DNA from: Ciona savignyi
Lineage: Eukaryota; Chordata; Ascidiacea; Phlebobranchia; Cionidae
NCBI GenBank assembly: GCA_000149265.1
Contig: CH002980.1
Span: 1,810,253-1,874,252 of the forward strand
Reading direction: 5' to 3'
Length of the DNA stretch: 64,000 nt
Below, piece by piece: positions 46,606 to 57,313 of the stretch. How positions within the stretch are numbered: the first letter of the stretch is position 1; the number at the start of each line of letters is the position of its first letter. The notes beneath the pieces were generated by a model that did no database searches, was not told the origin of the DNA, and saw nothing but the letters and a program-made list of their open reading frames with translations. The position numbers and the translations under genes were made by a program.

Positions 46606-48249
46606 ATTAAAACAATCGGATTCTTGCTGGAACATCATTAGTATTTTACATTTTCAAGCGATCCACTTTTGGCTATTTATTTATTTAACATTTTTTATTA
46701 CTTTTTTTACTTATGGTGCACTACTGTAGTGTTCCGTTTCACACTAAATAAATATTAATTCAAATGCGTTAATGTTAGTGTAATTTGTGTATTATAGCCT
46801 AAATAAAATATTTATTGTAAATATGCCTCGTTAAGTGTGCTTGAAACTAATAGTGTCAACTGACATTAGTGGAATTTCATTTTAGGGTTTTTTCTCTTTC
46901 CACTGTGGACCACGCTTTCGGGCCACACCTTCTCCTAAAGCCGGCTCCCCCTCAGTACTGGTCGCGCTTTACCGCACACTCTTCTTCAGGGCTACATATC
47001 GTTTGGTCTTAACTAAATTTTATTTGCACATTATTGTTCTTTCGCTTAGGTTTGCCGGCCGCATCCGCTATATTTATTAAATTATATCCTTTTTTAAACG
47101 ACGTGTTCTAAAGACTGTTCGTTTTGTCGTCTTTTTCTGTTCCTGTGTCGTGATATGATCGTTATTTTTTAATACTGGGCCAAAAAATGAATAAAACTAA
47201 ACTAAATTTGACGGCACATTGCAGTCAAAATTGTACAATAGGAGGTTTTCTGACAAGACAAGTATATAAATTTGATATTATATTAGCGAAGTGTCTGATA
47301 GTCGTAATATTTAAATTAGCAAAAAATAAAATCGTTTTTATTTGTTAAAAACTGTGTGTTAACAAAAAATTATATTTTTCCCGCGGAACACCTGGTAGCG
47401 CTGGTTGCGGAGCACTGGTTTATACGTATCGTTGTTGCTGCGTTCGAAAGAAAAAAAAGGATTCCACCTCATTCATTCTGAAATCAAGTTATTAGATTCT
47501 GTTGTAAAACAACATGTGTTTGACTTCATGATTACAAGAATTGTATAAATTGGTTTCAGCCGGATCACGTAATAAAACACACTCCCGAACAGGTGTCGCA
47601 CTAGTCAGTTTGCACACGAGGTTATCAGCGGTTCGTTGAAGTAACTTCAGCTTAAGTTTGCGCGCGAACATTTTGCTCGAGTTTCGATTTTGACAGAAGA
47701 AGGTACAGAGTATATAACATTCGGTTTATATACAAAACATTAAATGTAATTCATGACGTTTAGACCCAGGATTTGCAAATCCAAGAAGAAACAGGACAAT
47801 TAGGTCCGAGTGCAACTTTCGTAACAGTCGATATTATATAACACCGGATTCTTAGTATAGTAACAATCCGTCATGGCTTTACCGAAAATATTAATTTTTA
47901 CAGTTGCATTTTAGCCATGTGGTAGTTTTGGTTTCTCACAGAAACTCTAGGACTCCGTTCTTACATTGTATTAGTTAAATTGGTCCAAATAAATGTCTTT
48001 TGTCGGCAAAATAGTTTCACTTTATAAAAAAGCGAGTTAATTAAGAGGATTCTAGATAGTTTTTAACTGGAGTTGTAGGAATTACGAGTCTTTTTATGTT
48101 CTGTATCATTTCCATATCCTTGTTCAGTGCACTCGGCCGAGGTCGCCTGAACCCAGCGGATTTCTAGGTTTTACTTAGACAAGGGTAGACACGAGTTAGT
48201 CTGTCGATTACCATTTATGCACAGGGTTAAGAATTTAAATATCTGTAAA
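46606..48249. other. intergenic, 5' flank of TGF-beta gene
   Basis: AT-rich. A SINE core scrap (CGCCTGAACCCAGCGGATT) sits at 48145-48165 about 90 bases before the TGF-beta ATG. A GC-rich segment GGTAGCGCTGGTTGCGGAGC at 47395-47415 resembles a hAT terminus without a partner. No convincing TATA box. Confidence 0.45.
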
Positions 48250-51200
48250 ATGAAGTGTTCGATTGTGACCCTGGTTGCGCTATGCCTTGCTGTTGCAGCG
48301 GAATGCCAGTTAACCCAACACAGACACAGCTTCGTTCCAAGCCGCAATGAAAGACGTCAGATTGAAGATTGCTTGCATGGAGACCCGATGTACGTGCGTT
48401 ATTCTTGTTTGAACTCTGTCTGCAGCCATTTTGATGTATATGCTGCAGACAGCGTTTACGTTTTTGCGGTTCCTTAAACACGCAGGTTTAGCCTATTTGA
48501 ACACGTCAATATTTAAGTTAGTAGATTGAATTTCATCTACTAGGAAGTGCAAACATATTTATGCACCATTGCAACAAAGCATCCGTTTTATGTGTGCCAA
48601 TGTGTAAGGCATGTGTAAAGGTTTAATTTTAGTATTTTGCAATATATAATTTGACCTACCCATTTAACTGCACGAATACTCAAATTTGACATCCTCAAAT
48701 CTACGCCTTTATTACATAAGTGCCACTAGGGTTTCGCATATTTAACTAAATAATGATTAAAATTGTATTAATTATGAAATATTAGTCTAAAGCTAAATAT
48801 CGTGGTTTATTGCAGAGCACCAGCATTTTCCGCCCAGTGTGATCTTCTGAGGGATACGACTCAGCGAATGAGAGACAAAACTTCACTGAACCGTGATCGT
48901 CGTGAGTTGGAATTTTTGTCTGAAACTTACATTTACAATAGAAATGCATTAATCTTAACTTTGCAAATTGTAGATCCATTTAATAAACCCATCTATTCCC
49001 AGTTTTCTCGTGTAACTGTTGGACCGTCTGTACTATTTTATACGTAGTAATAAATACAAGTTCGAAACCGCAATGAACTACATTGTAAAGTTAAAGTGGC
49101 ATGGACAGAATGTCTAGCTTATATCTTATACACCGTTGCATTACATCGGATAGCATATTTTAAACCACCAGTCATTATCATGTTTATATCAATTTTATAC
49201 CAGTTTATATCACAATAATTCTTTTGTTCTCACTATGCGTATATATGCCGCTTGGTAAGTCAATGCGTCGCATTAAAGGCACTTATCGGAAATTGTCTAA
49301 ACTAAGTGGATTGATGGGCTCTGCGGAAAAGATGTCTGGTTCATGTGCAACACACTACAAAAGCTCCGGTAACTCGAAAATAGGCGCAAGGTGATCTGAA
49401 TATTGCCCGTGTAATAACGCCACTTGCATTTTTCTTTTAATATAATGAAAAATCCGTGAAATCTCCGATCCTTTTACGACCGATTAGTCTGGCAATTTAG
49501 TGCGACGCCTTTTTAACCGAAAGGTTGTAGGTTCGAAACTGGTCGCTAGCTAGTCGGTTGTGTCCTTGGGCAAGAAACTGAACGATGAACGAACGTGTTT
49601 ATCATACACAACAAACTGCAATAGCTCCGGTGACCTGACGATGGGCGCGAGGTGATCTGACGATTGTCCGTGTGTTAACCTCCTTGGTTTTTCCATTCAC
49701 GGGGATAAACATGGATATCTTATTCTATACATAATTTTGTTTACTAACCATGTTCTTTAAAACACGGGGTTTTAAAGCCAGATCTATTGTAAACGAATGC
49801 TGTATGTGAGTCTTTCGCAGTTCGGTCACACGACCGCAATATTTTCAATACATTTACCGTTTTATCCAGGCGTTTGCCGGTTATTTCCATCAAGAGGTAA
49901 AGGCATGTGGCTGCGCTAATAAATAATCAGCATGGAAAACTATCCTTAAGCATATTAAACATATTCCAAATAATAACGCAATAAAACAAAGGAAATAAAT
50001 AAATGGTCAAGTCTTGAAGAAAAAATAAAGGGGACTATACGATCGGTGTATGGACCCTATTATTATTTATTCCGTCTTCCGTCCCGATAACTTACTTCCC
50101 GGTAGGATGTTTTTAATTGTAAGGTGGCATTTTTTAATTGGCCTTTTTTATTTGTCAAAATGTTTTATGATAAAAATAGTAATTCTTTTGCTTGGTGTTC
50201 CGCTTTGCAATCAGTTATCTTAAAATTGCTTTAATGGAAACTATCCCTGGCACGTATCGATTTAACATTTTTGAAATAAAACGTGTCGAGCTAAAGAGTT
50301 TAACTACGGATTCATCCATTTTGTCACGTCACATATTATTGTATCATTACCATTAATAAATGTTTATATTGCAGGCGAAAGCAAGAACCTTGAGTTCGAG
50401 TATATTAAAAGTAAGCACCCTTTTACAACTGTTGTTTTTTCGTACATCCCGTATATCTGTTTCCTGTGTACCGCATGCACTCACACATATTTACCCAGAT
50501 TTGTTTAAATAAAATCTTAAATGGTAAATCCCCCAGACGCTACAGATAAATAAAGATTTCACAATTTTACATTTTTTACCGTGCCAAGTTCCGAACCCGT
50601 GTTGGGCTGGTCACCAGGACCGATTTTTAAATAAAAGTCGGTATATGATCGGTTGCGTTAACCATTCGGCCACACAACCGGACAAGCTTATACAATTTTC
50701 CCAAGTGCTTTTAAACTAAACACTGGTTGCTAGTAGAGATATTAAATTTCATATTTTAATAAAAGTCTAGAATAGCTTTTGTTTCAACGACAGTATGGCC
50801 TCAAGCGGTAAACGAAAGTTTTTCTTCAGAATTGGTTGCAATGAAGAACATATTTCAACACCCGGAGGAGAGCCTTTCAGATATGTTAAACACCGTCGCT
50901 CCGTGCGCCAACTTCTCTCCGCGGGTAAAACAAAAATGGGATCGATTTTTCGAGCAGCGAGGCGGTCAGCATCGAAATGAAGCGGTGTCTCTCCGCCCAG
51001 CCAATCAGCATGTTCATGGCGATAACGTGACTGTGGCCTTTAATCGACCAATCAAAGTGTGGGTATCAGCAGAAACTTTTTGGTTAAAAAGATACAATAC
51101 AAATCAAGATCTTTTAATTTTTTGTATTTCTTATTTTCTAATAGTATACATAAATTATAATAATCATGATTAGATTCATACAATTACGGCTCTAATCTTC

Positions 51201-54200
51201 GTTGTAACATAACATGAACAAAACGCCGCTTAATAAAATATAACCTGAATAGATTAGTGTTTCTTTAAAACTATGTTTTTCACATAAAACGTTGGGTCAA
51301 AAACGATTTTCTGTAAGAGAGAAATTCGTTTTTCAAGGTTATTTACATCATTGATTGTTGTGTTTTCACCGGAACTAAACTGAAAATTTTCCATTCCATT
51401 TGCGCAGGAGTAATTTCAGTCTGCACCAGCCAATCGGAGTCGACTTGACCTTGCTGCGAACCCCGCCCTGCCAATTGGACGAGGGCTTTGGAATGTATGA
51501 AGTCACGGTACGAAAAATTCCGAACAATGTTTCCGAGCCTGAAGTTATCATGCACCGCAGTACACAGGTTCGTTAAACTCATATCTCATATAAACATCCG
51601 CCGATAATTGGCGATTACACCGAAATATCAAACCGCCTCCCAAGCTTCCCACGCTGTGTTTAAGTTTGAACTTTCTGCTAAGTTTATAAACACTCTGCCT
51701 CAAATATTGTCGGCGATATTAAATTTCGGTGTTGCAGTTTATAGTTTCCTCATGTGATCGAAGGTTGGGTGACTATACGTGACTTATTTTCTCTTTCCAG
51801 TCAACATGCGCCAGCACTGAGGGTTACATGATGGTTCTCAGTCTTGATTTGCAAAGATCAATGGATTGGTTTCTACGTGGAGACGACTCATTACAACTCT
51901 CCGTGCACGTTCGACCCATTCGACAAGTTTTATCGGGTAAATTGAGCTACATTTATAATGAAAACTATTAATTAAAAGTGTGTATTAAGAGGGGATATCA
52001 CGAAGTATCCATCACAAAATGGGTATCATAGAGTGGATATCATAATCTGTGTCACAGCGCAGTTTCAATGTTAGAATATAGGTTATTTAATTTACGCGTA
52101 AGTAAAATGGAGATAGCATCGTTAATTACGAGCATAAAATTTAGATTTCATTTTGATTTGTATATAAGATTACTTCTTGGCTAAACTTTTTGTGCCGGTA
52201 AAAGGCGTATTATCTTTAAATCGTGAGTAAAATCGTGAAAACTCAAATCGGAATTACAAGATTTTGCACCACGTTTACCCACACAAAATAAGCAGTGAAA
52301 GTCGAGGGATGTTCTTATCCGAAACATTTGGTTTTTTATGTCATTCTAAAATCAATCATTCCGAATCTAGAATTTCGAACGCTCTTAAATATACTTTAAA
52401 TAAAAAAATAATTAATCGTACCGGTACTTAATTGATTTTAAAATTATATTTCATGTTTTAAAGAACAATTTTAATTATAATCATCAAAACCATGTACTAA
52501 ACACAATCTCCTTTTCCGTTTTCACATTTGAATCAATTTTTTAATAAATAAAACTTGTTTTTCACTATGAGCGCAAATAGAATTGCTAAAATCAAATAAT
52601 ATTTTCGAATCATTTTCTATTAGAGATTGTGGAATGATCATCTCTACGTAATAAACAATGGGTGTTTTAAAACCACCAAACATTTTAGGTCTTGGGAAAT
52701 AATATTAGCGACGCAGTCCAAACATAAAGCTATTTATCATTGTGGTTAACTGTTATAGTAAAAGGTAATTCTCAACAGTATAACCAGCGATTTAGTATAG
52801 GATAGGATAGAATATTTTTAGAATGACGCAATATATCGCACGGGTCGTTAACAACGAGCAATTGCCAGATTACCTTGCGCACACCGTCGAGCTACCAGAG
52901 TTATTTAAGTGTGTTGCATATTATTGAGGCATCTATTCAATTTTAGTAAAATTTATCATTTTACTGAGTTCAAGCAATGTTCGCTAAGTGCCTTTCACAA
53001 GAACACAACCGACTCGCTAGCGACCGGTTTCGAATATACAACCCTTCGGTTGGACAGCAAGGCACTAACCCACTATAGAACCCTACGCAAAAGTTGGCAC
53101 AAATCTTCATGTTTGAAACTTACATTTCATTATACTTTAGTTTATCTTGTAACTGGAAAATGAAAGATGTGGTATTCGCAATTAATGCTTCTTGTTACTG
53201 CCAAACAGTTTATTCATGACATGTTTACTGTTTTTTTGTTATTAAAAGGACTATTTTTGCAGCCAGTAAATCAGTCGTTTTAACCATTCGGCCACACGGC
53301 CGTTTATTTTTTGTTGTGTTCTTTAATGAGCGTAGTTTCGACCCTATTAAGGTTTTGTCACTAAACCATTTTTTTTGAAAAGTCTGTTTACGTATCGGCC
53401 GCGTTAACCATTCGGCCACACGACCGTTCATACACACATTACAGGAAACAACGTGAGAGAGATCACCACCGCGCGAAATGTACTTCGGCGCGTTTTGTCG
53501 CTCACGTTTCAGATGAGAGTCGGACCGCAAGCGAAACAACAGTTTCCAATCCGAATATCACAAGCACGAGGTATACAGGATTCCGCTTACCGAAGCGAAT
53601 GTGTAATGTTTATATTTGATCGCGACCTTATATGTAGCCGACAATATTCTAATTAATTTTGTATTATCACTTCGTCCAAATAATGCTCTACACTAGTAGA
53701 CTACATAACAAAACCCCTCTCTAACTTTCCAAAAAAACTTTTCAAGCGATGCGTCGAATGGGATGGATCTCCCGCATGAAACGAAGCGCGTCACGTGGTA
53801 TCAGAGGATGTGAAAAAGTTAGCTACCCGCTTGACTTTCAGCAAGAATGGGTTAGTGACTAAAATCTATCGTTTTTTTAATTTTTGGGGGGTATTTTTAT
53901 TTTTTAAATTATTTTTTAATATGCCATCCACGCTTAGAAAGGCGAGGTGCAGAAAAACTACAATCTAATGTTTCATCAAATGTTTTTAAAACAGGATCGA
54001 ACACAGGATAGGGCCAGACAACAAAGGGGGTAATATACGGTAATTGCATGGTTAACACATGGCCGTTGTGTGTGTATCGAAACTACTAACGTGTGTCTTG
54101 TGCGATTGTTGTAAATCCAGTTAAATAAACTTTTTCTTTGTGCTTTGCCCAAGGACATAGTGGTGGTTTCGATGAGACATCAATTCGTAGAACGTTATCA

Positions 54201-55580
54201 TCTGTCCGGAAAATAAAACCTTGCCACATCTATGTTTATTTATTAAACTTTGCTACAAACCAGATTATCTGATTGATTCTCGTGATAATACACGAAGGGA
54301 ATCTGAAAGTATCTATACCATGAGCCTCAGGCGATTCTTTCACCCGAAGCAAAATGCATGTACTTGTACATGGTAGAGCTAATATAGGGCTTTTACTTTT
54401 GAGAGGTTTCCGGAATCTCACTGTCATTTACAACCAAATTTGCGTCTGGCTAAGATTGTGTCTTAATAAAGGCTCCAACTCAAACAGAATTTACCGTATA
54501 TTCCTCCTACATTCTATCAAATTGAAGAAACGTATGAATCATACACAACTCACTGCAGTAGCTCCTTTAATCTGACCGTAGGGGCTAGGTGATCTGACGA
54601 TTGCCCTTGTGTTAACGCCACCTTCGTTTTCCCACTCTTGGAAATAAACAAAATTATTTTATTTTAACCTATTTATATTTCTCAGTTTCGTCATCGCTTC
54701 ACCTTTCCTCTTTTACCGGACGTTGGCGAATGTGTTGGGCGGTGCGACTTCCCTATTCACATGCCAACCAACGCCACCAACCATGCGGTTGTTTTAAACG
54801 TCGTAAGTAATCATTATTTATATAATCCGATTTGTTCGAAAATAGAAATAGTTTTTAATTCTGAAGAGTTTACCTTGGTGAAACCATAAAAAACTACCTA
54901 ATAATTCTATATCGCAGTGCAATAGTTATTAGCCAGAAACTTCTAAGGTTATTTGTAGCGAATGCTTCAAACTAATGTACCATAAAAGAATTTTCCGTAA
55001 TTGTAAACTCAGGTGTAAAGCAAATTAAAACTGGTAATTATGCTTTAGTGTTTTTTTTACAAAATCACATAAACTATATTCCGTTACTTGTGCTGTGCCC
55101 GTTTTTTTACATAAGCGTAAAACAGTTCCAAATTAACATCCAAGGGACAGGGTCATGTTTATTCTCGTGAGAAATGCATAGGGGTCAGATTACCTTAAAT
55201 CCAAAGTCGGGTTACCCAGGTTATTGTAGTGCGTCGATATTGAAGATATCGGTGTAGTTAAAGGGCACTTTAACAGTGTTTTATTCGCCCGGCGTTTATG
55301 AAAAATATTTATTTTTTTAACTTCGCACCGGCGACTCTTTACCGTCTTGTCACAACCTGTGTCATTAAAATCGTCAGCGACACTGATATATTGTGCTTTG
55401 TAAGTTATATTTGTGTTTTTATAGGAGCGCGCATTCAGCCGAAGAAGGTCAGGCGTCCAACCCACCGTCGACTGCGTCCCCACCTCCTATTATTCGATGT
55501 TTGTGTCATGGCAAGATGATGAAAACTTCGAAACTGGATTTCTTGACGACTTCGCTGTAAAGCACTGTGGCTGTGCTTGA
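48250..55580 (+). CDS. TGF-beta superfamily ligand, divergent
   Basis: Exons: 48250-48389, 48816-49009, 50375-50410, 50794-51058, 51420-51567, 51801-51936, 53445-53570, 53747-53850, 54686-54802, 55425-55580; all GT-AG, phases join to 473 residues. Secreted precursor: signal peptide MKCSIVTLVALCLAVAAECQ, prodomain, furin site RMKR in exon 8, then a mature domain of about 90-100 residues: RGCEKVSYPLDF, C-x3-C in GECVGRC, TNATNHAVVLNV, DCVPTSYYS, and C-terminal CGCA. Mature ligands bind type I/II serine kinase receptors. The usual CC before VPT is DC, so the cysteine forming the interchain disulphide in most family members is missing, as in GDF9, BMP15, GDF3 and Lefty types. The subfamily is not assigned. 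Exon 1 donor GTACGT at 48390 was chosen because it alone gives the right phase. Confidence 0.85.
49250..49440 (+). repeat. tRNA-derived SINE, diverged
   Basis: TATCGGAAATTGTCTAAACT, AAGCTCCGGTAACTCG, GGTGATCTGAATATTGCCC; intron 2 of the TGF-beta gene. Confidence 0.75.
49478..49730 (+). repeat. tRNA-derived SINE
   Basis: GATTAGTCTGGCAATTTAG head, AGGTTCGAAACTGGTCGC B box, GTGTCCTTGGGCAAG core, CACGGGGATAAACATGGATA tail; the middle CATTGCCTGAACCCAG part is deleted. Confidence 0.88.
50585..50690 (-). repeat. second tRNA-like SINE family
   Basis: On the minus strand: GTGTGGCCGAATGGTTAACG and GGGTTCGGAACTTGG, i.e. A- and B-box-like motifs. Intron 3 of the TGF-beta gene. Confidence 0.65.
51301..51433 (+). 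repeat. 133-bp segment covering TGF-beta exon 5 splice acceptor, duplicated downstream
   Basis: Starts AAACGATTTTCTGTAAG and ends in exon 5 at CTGCACCAGCCAA. A copy with about four differences is at 55985-56117. Confidence 0.9.
52795..53085 (-). repeat. tRNA-derived SINE
   Basis: Diverged full-length minus-strand copy in intron 6 of the TGF-beta gene (TAGGATAGGATAGAATA tail, AGCGACCGGTTTCGAA head). Confidence 0.82.
53258..53428 (-). repeat. two copies of second tRNA-like SINE
   Basis: TTAACCATTCGGCCACACGGC at 53279 and TTAACCATTCGGCCACACGAC at 53404. The second ends only about 16 bases before the exon 7 acceptor of the TGF-beta gene at 53444. Confidence 0.7.
54510..54660 (+). repeat. SINE 3' fragment
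   Basis: TATCAAATTGAAGAAACGTA, CACAACTCACTGCAGTAGC, GTGATCTGACGATTGCCC; the last intron-but-one of the TGF-beta gene, just before exon 9. More decayed minus-strand pieces lie at 53995-54180 and 55150-55235. Confidence 0.7.
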
Positions 55581-55590
55581 CTTGGCCGCA

Positions 55591-55596
55591 AATAAA
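55591..55596 (+). terminator. AATAAA polyadenylation signal, TGF-beta gene
   Basis: Hexamer 11 bases after the TGA at 55578-55580, an unusually short 3' UTR if used. Confidence 0.6.
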
Positions 55597-55984
55597 CATT
55601 TTATTAAACGACTGTTTAAATTTTCCTGTACAGGATTTTTATAATACCGACTGGGATAAAGCTTCGTAATCATTCCAAAATGGCACAAAATAACTCATGT
55701 ATGTATTTCGCTTTTGCGTTTCTTGGTATATTCTGTAGTATCGTAAACTATGTATATATCAACTTAACTTGGGGAAGAACAGAATTGGTTGTTACACTTT
55801 TGTCCTACGCAGGGTAAATGTTTTTACACAAAAAAAGTTATACGTATTTGTTTGTATCATTTTATGTTGTTTAACTGTTCAAAATGCATCGTAAGTCCAG
55901 AACGCAGTCTTTACCTCAATTTAAAGACTCCTTTGTTAATAAAATCGGTTTATGCTGAACTAGAGTGTCAGAATGGTCTAGGCT

Positions 55985-56117
55985 AAACGATTCTCTGTAA
56001 GAGAGAAATTCGTTTTTCAAGGTTATTTACATCATTGGTTGTTGTGTTTTCACCGGAACTAAACTGGAAATATTCCATTCCATTTGCGCAGGAGTAATTT
56101 CAGTCTGCACCAGCCAA
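55985..56117 (+). repeat. copy of TGF-beta intron 4/exon 5 junction
   Basis: About 97% identical to 51301-51433, including the acceptor TAATTTCAG and the first 14 bases of exon 5. It is followed at once by a SINE fragment (56118-56175). Confidence 0.9.
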
Positions 56118-56295
56118 ATTCGCCAAGTGTTTTGGGCAAAGACACAAACGGCAAGCTAGCGACCGGTTTCAAATCGGCATCACTTTAGATATCTCACACA
56201 CGAAGATATTTGGTCGATCATATATAGTTATAATAACCATTACCACAAGATGCACAAAACGTAACTAGAGAGTGTCAACGTGTAAACAACCACGT

Positions 56296-56516
56296 TTCAC
56301 ATCTGCACGTTTGACTAACTGTGGGGAATTAGGTGAAAAAACAATGTTACCGATTTAAACGTCAAAAATACAAGGGCCCGTACAAGGTGATAATTACGTA
56401 ACGGGTAATAATACGTGAGAGTCGGAAAACTTCAAATGCAAAAATAAACAACGTAAAACACAAAATATTTAGGACATAAAATAAATTAAAACAAATTTAG
56501 CTTATACGAAATGCTA
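56296..56516 (-). repeat. partial LTR of the 34026-36831 family
   Basis: Reverse-complement match to the first 220-240 bases of the LTR, from CATCTGCACGTTTGACTAAC to TATACGAAATGCTACA. Confidence 0.88.
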
Positions 56517-57312
56517 CATACTAAGCCTCCAGGAAAAGGAAACAAATGCGGCAGAAAACTTCACTGATGCAGTTTGTTGGTTATTTTGATTTTCTTCTTA
56601 ACTATTTCTTTATCGTAATGATGACAAAAGATTTGTTTGTGCCATGTCTGTTTAGTGATTTTATTCAACAGCCAATGACAAACGTTCAACCTGGTATGAA
56701 CCGATCACACAAACACCCAACTGTGGCGTTTAGCAATTTTTTTGTAGCTTGGGACTTGTCGAGTGCCTATGCCCTGCACTAACTCTGGCCTGAAATCCCC
56801 GCTATGAAGATTCCGACTCGGAAGGTTTCTTGATTGTGGTTTATACGTAACACATGCGGTTAAACTGATTCGTTATACATGCCACTTGGTCCACATTTCT
56901 GATAAAGAATTAATCAAAAATCAATTTTCACACAAAACGAAACAAAACAGCTGACACAGAAAGTTTTACATTTTTTTAAAATACCCCTCCGTACATCGGC
57001 AACTTTTTCCCAACAAAACAACTAGCAGATGCACAATCAACACGCCATCTTTAGACCATTCTTGACTTGCAGTTTAACCTATAGTGAGCATAATATTCTA
57101 ACCTATGCTTTATATTTTCTTCCTTATTTTTTGCCATATATCAATTAATACTCCTACGCACAAGACAACAGTTGGAATGGTGAATTTAAGATAAATAAAA
57201 ACTCGACGAAAGTAGAAAAAACTTTTGATATATTGGCAAGTCATTCTTACACAACCTTTTGAACTGTGCGGTATTGGCGATTACTGATTAAGTTCATTAG
57301 AAAAAAATCAAA
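56517..57312. other. intergenic, nothing recognised
   Basis: A 78-codon + frame at 56546 has no splice or promoter support. AT-rich remainder. Confidence 0.45.
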
Positions 57313-57313
57313 T

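Noticed and set aside
46725-47423. Possible hAT element between TAGTGTTCCG and CGGAGCACTG
   Set aside because: The inverted ends are imperfect and there is no 8-bp target duplication.
56546-56782. 78-codon + frame
   Set aside because: No splice sites, no recognised motif, AT-rich chance frame.
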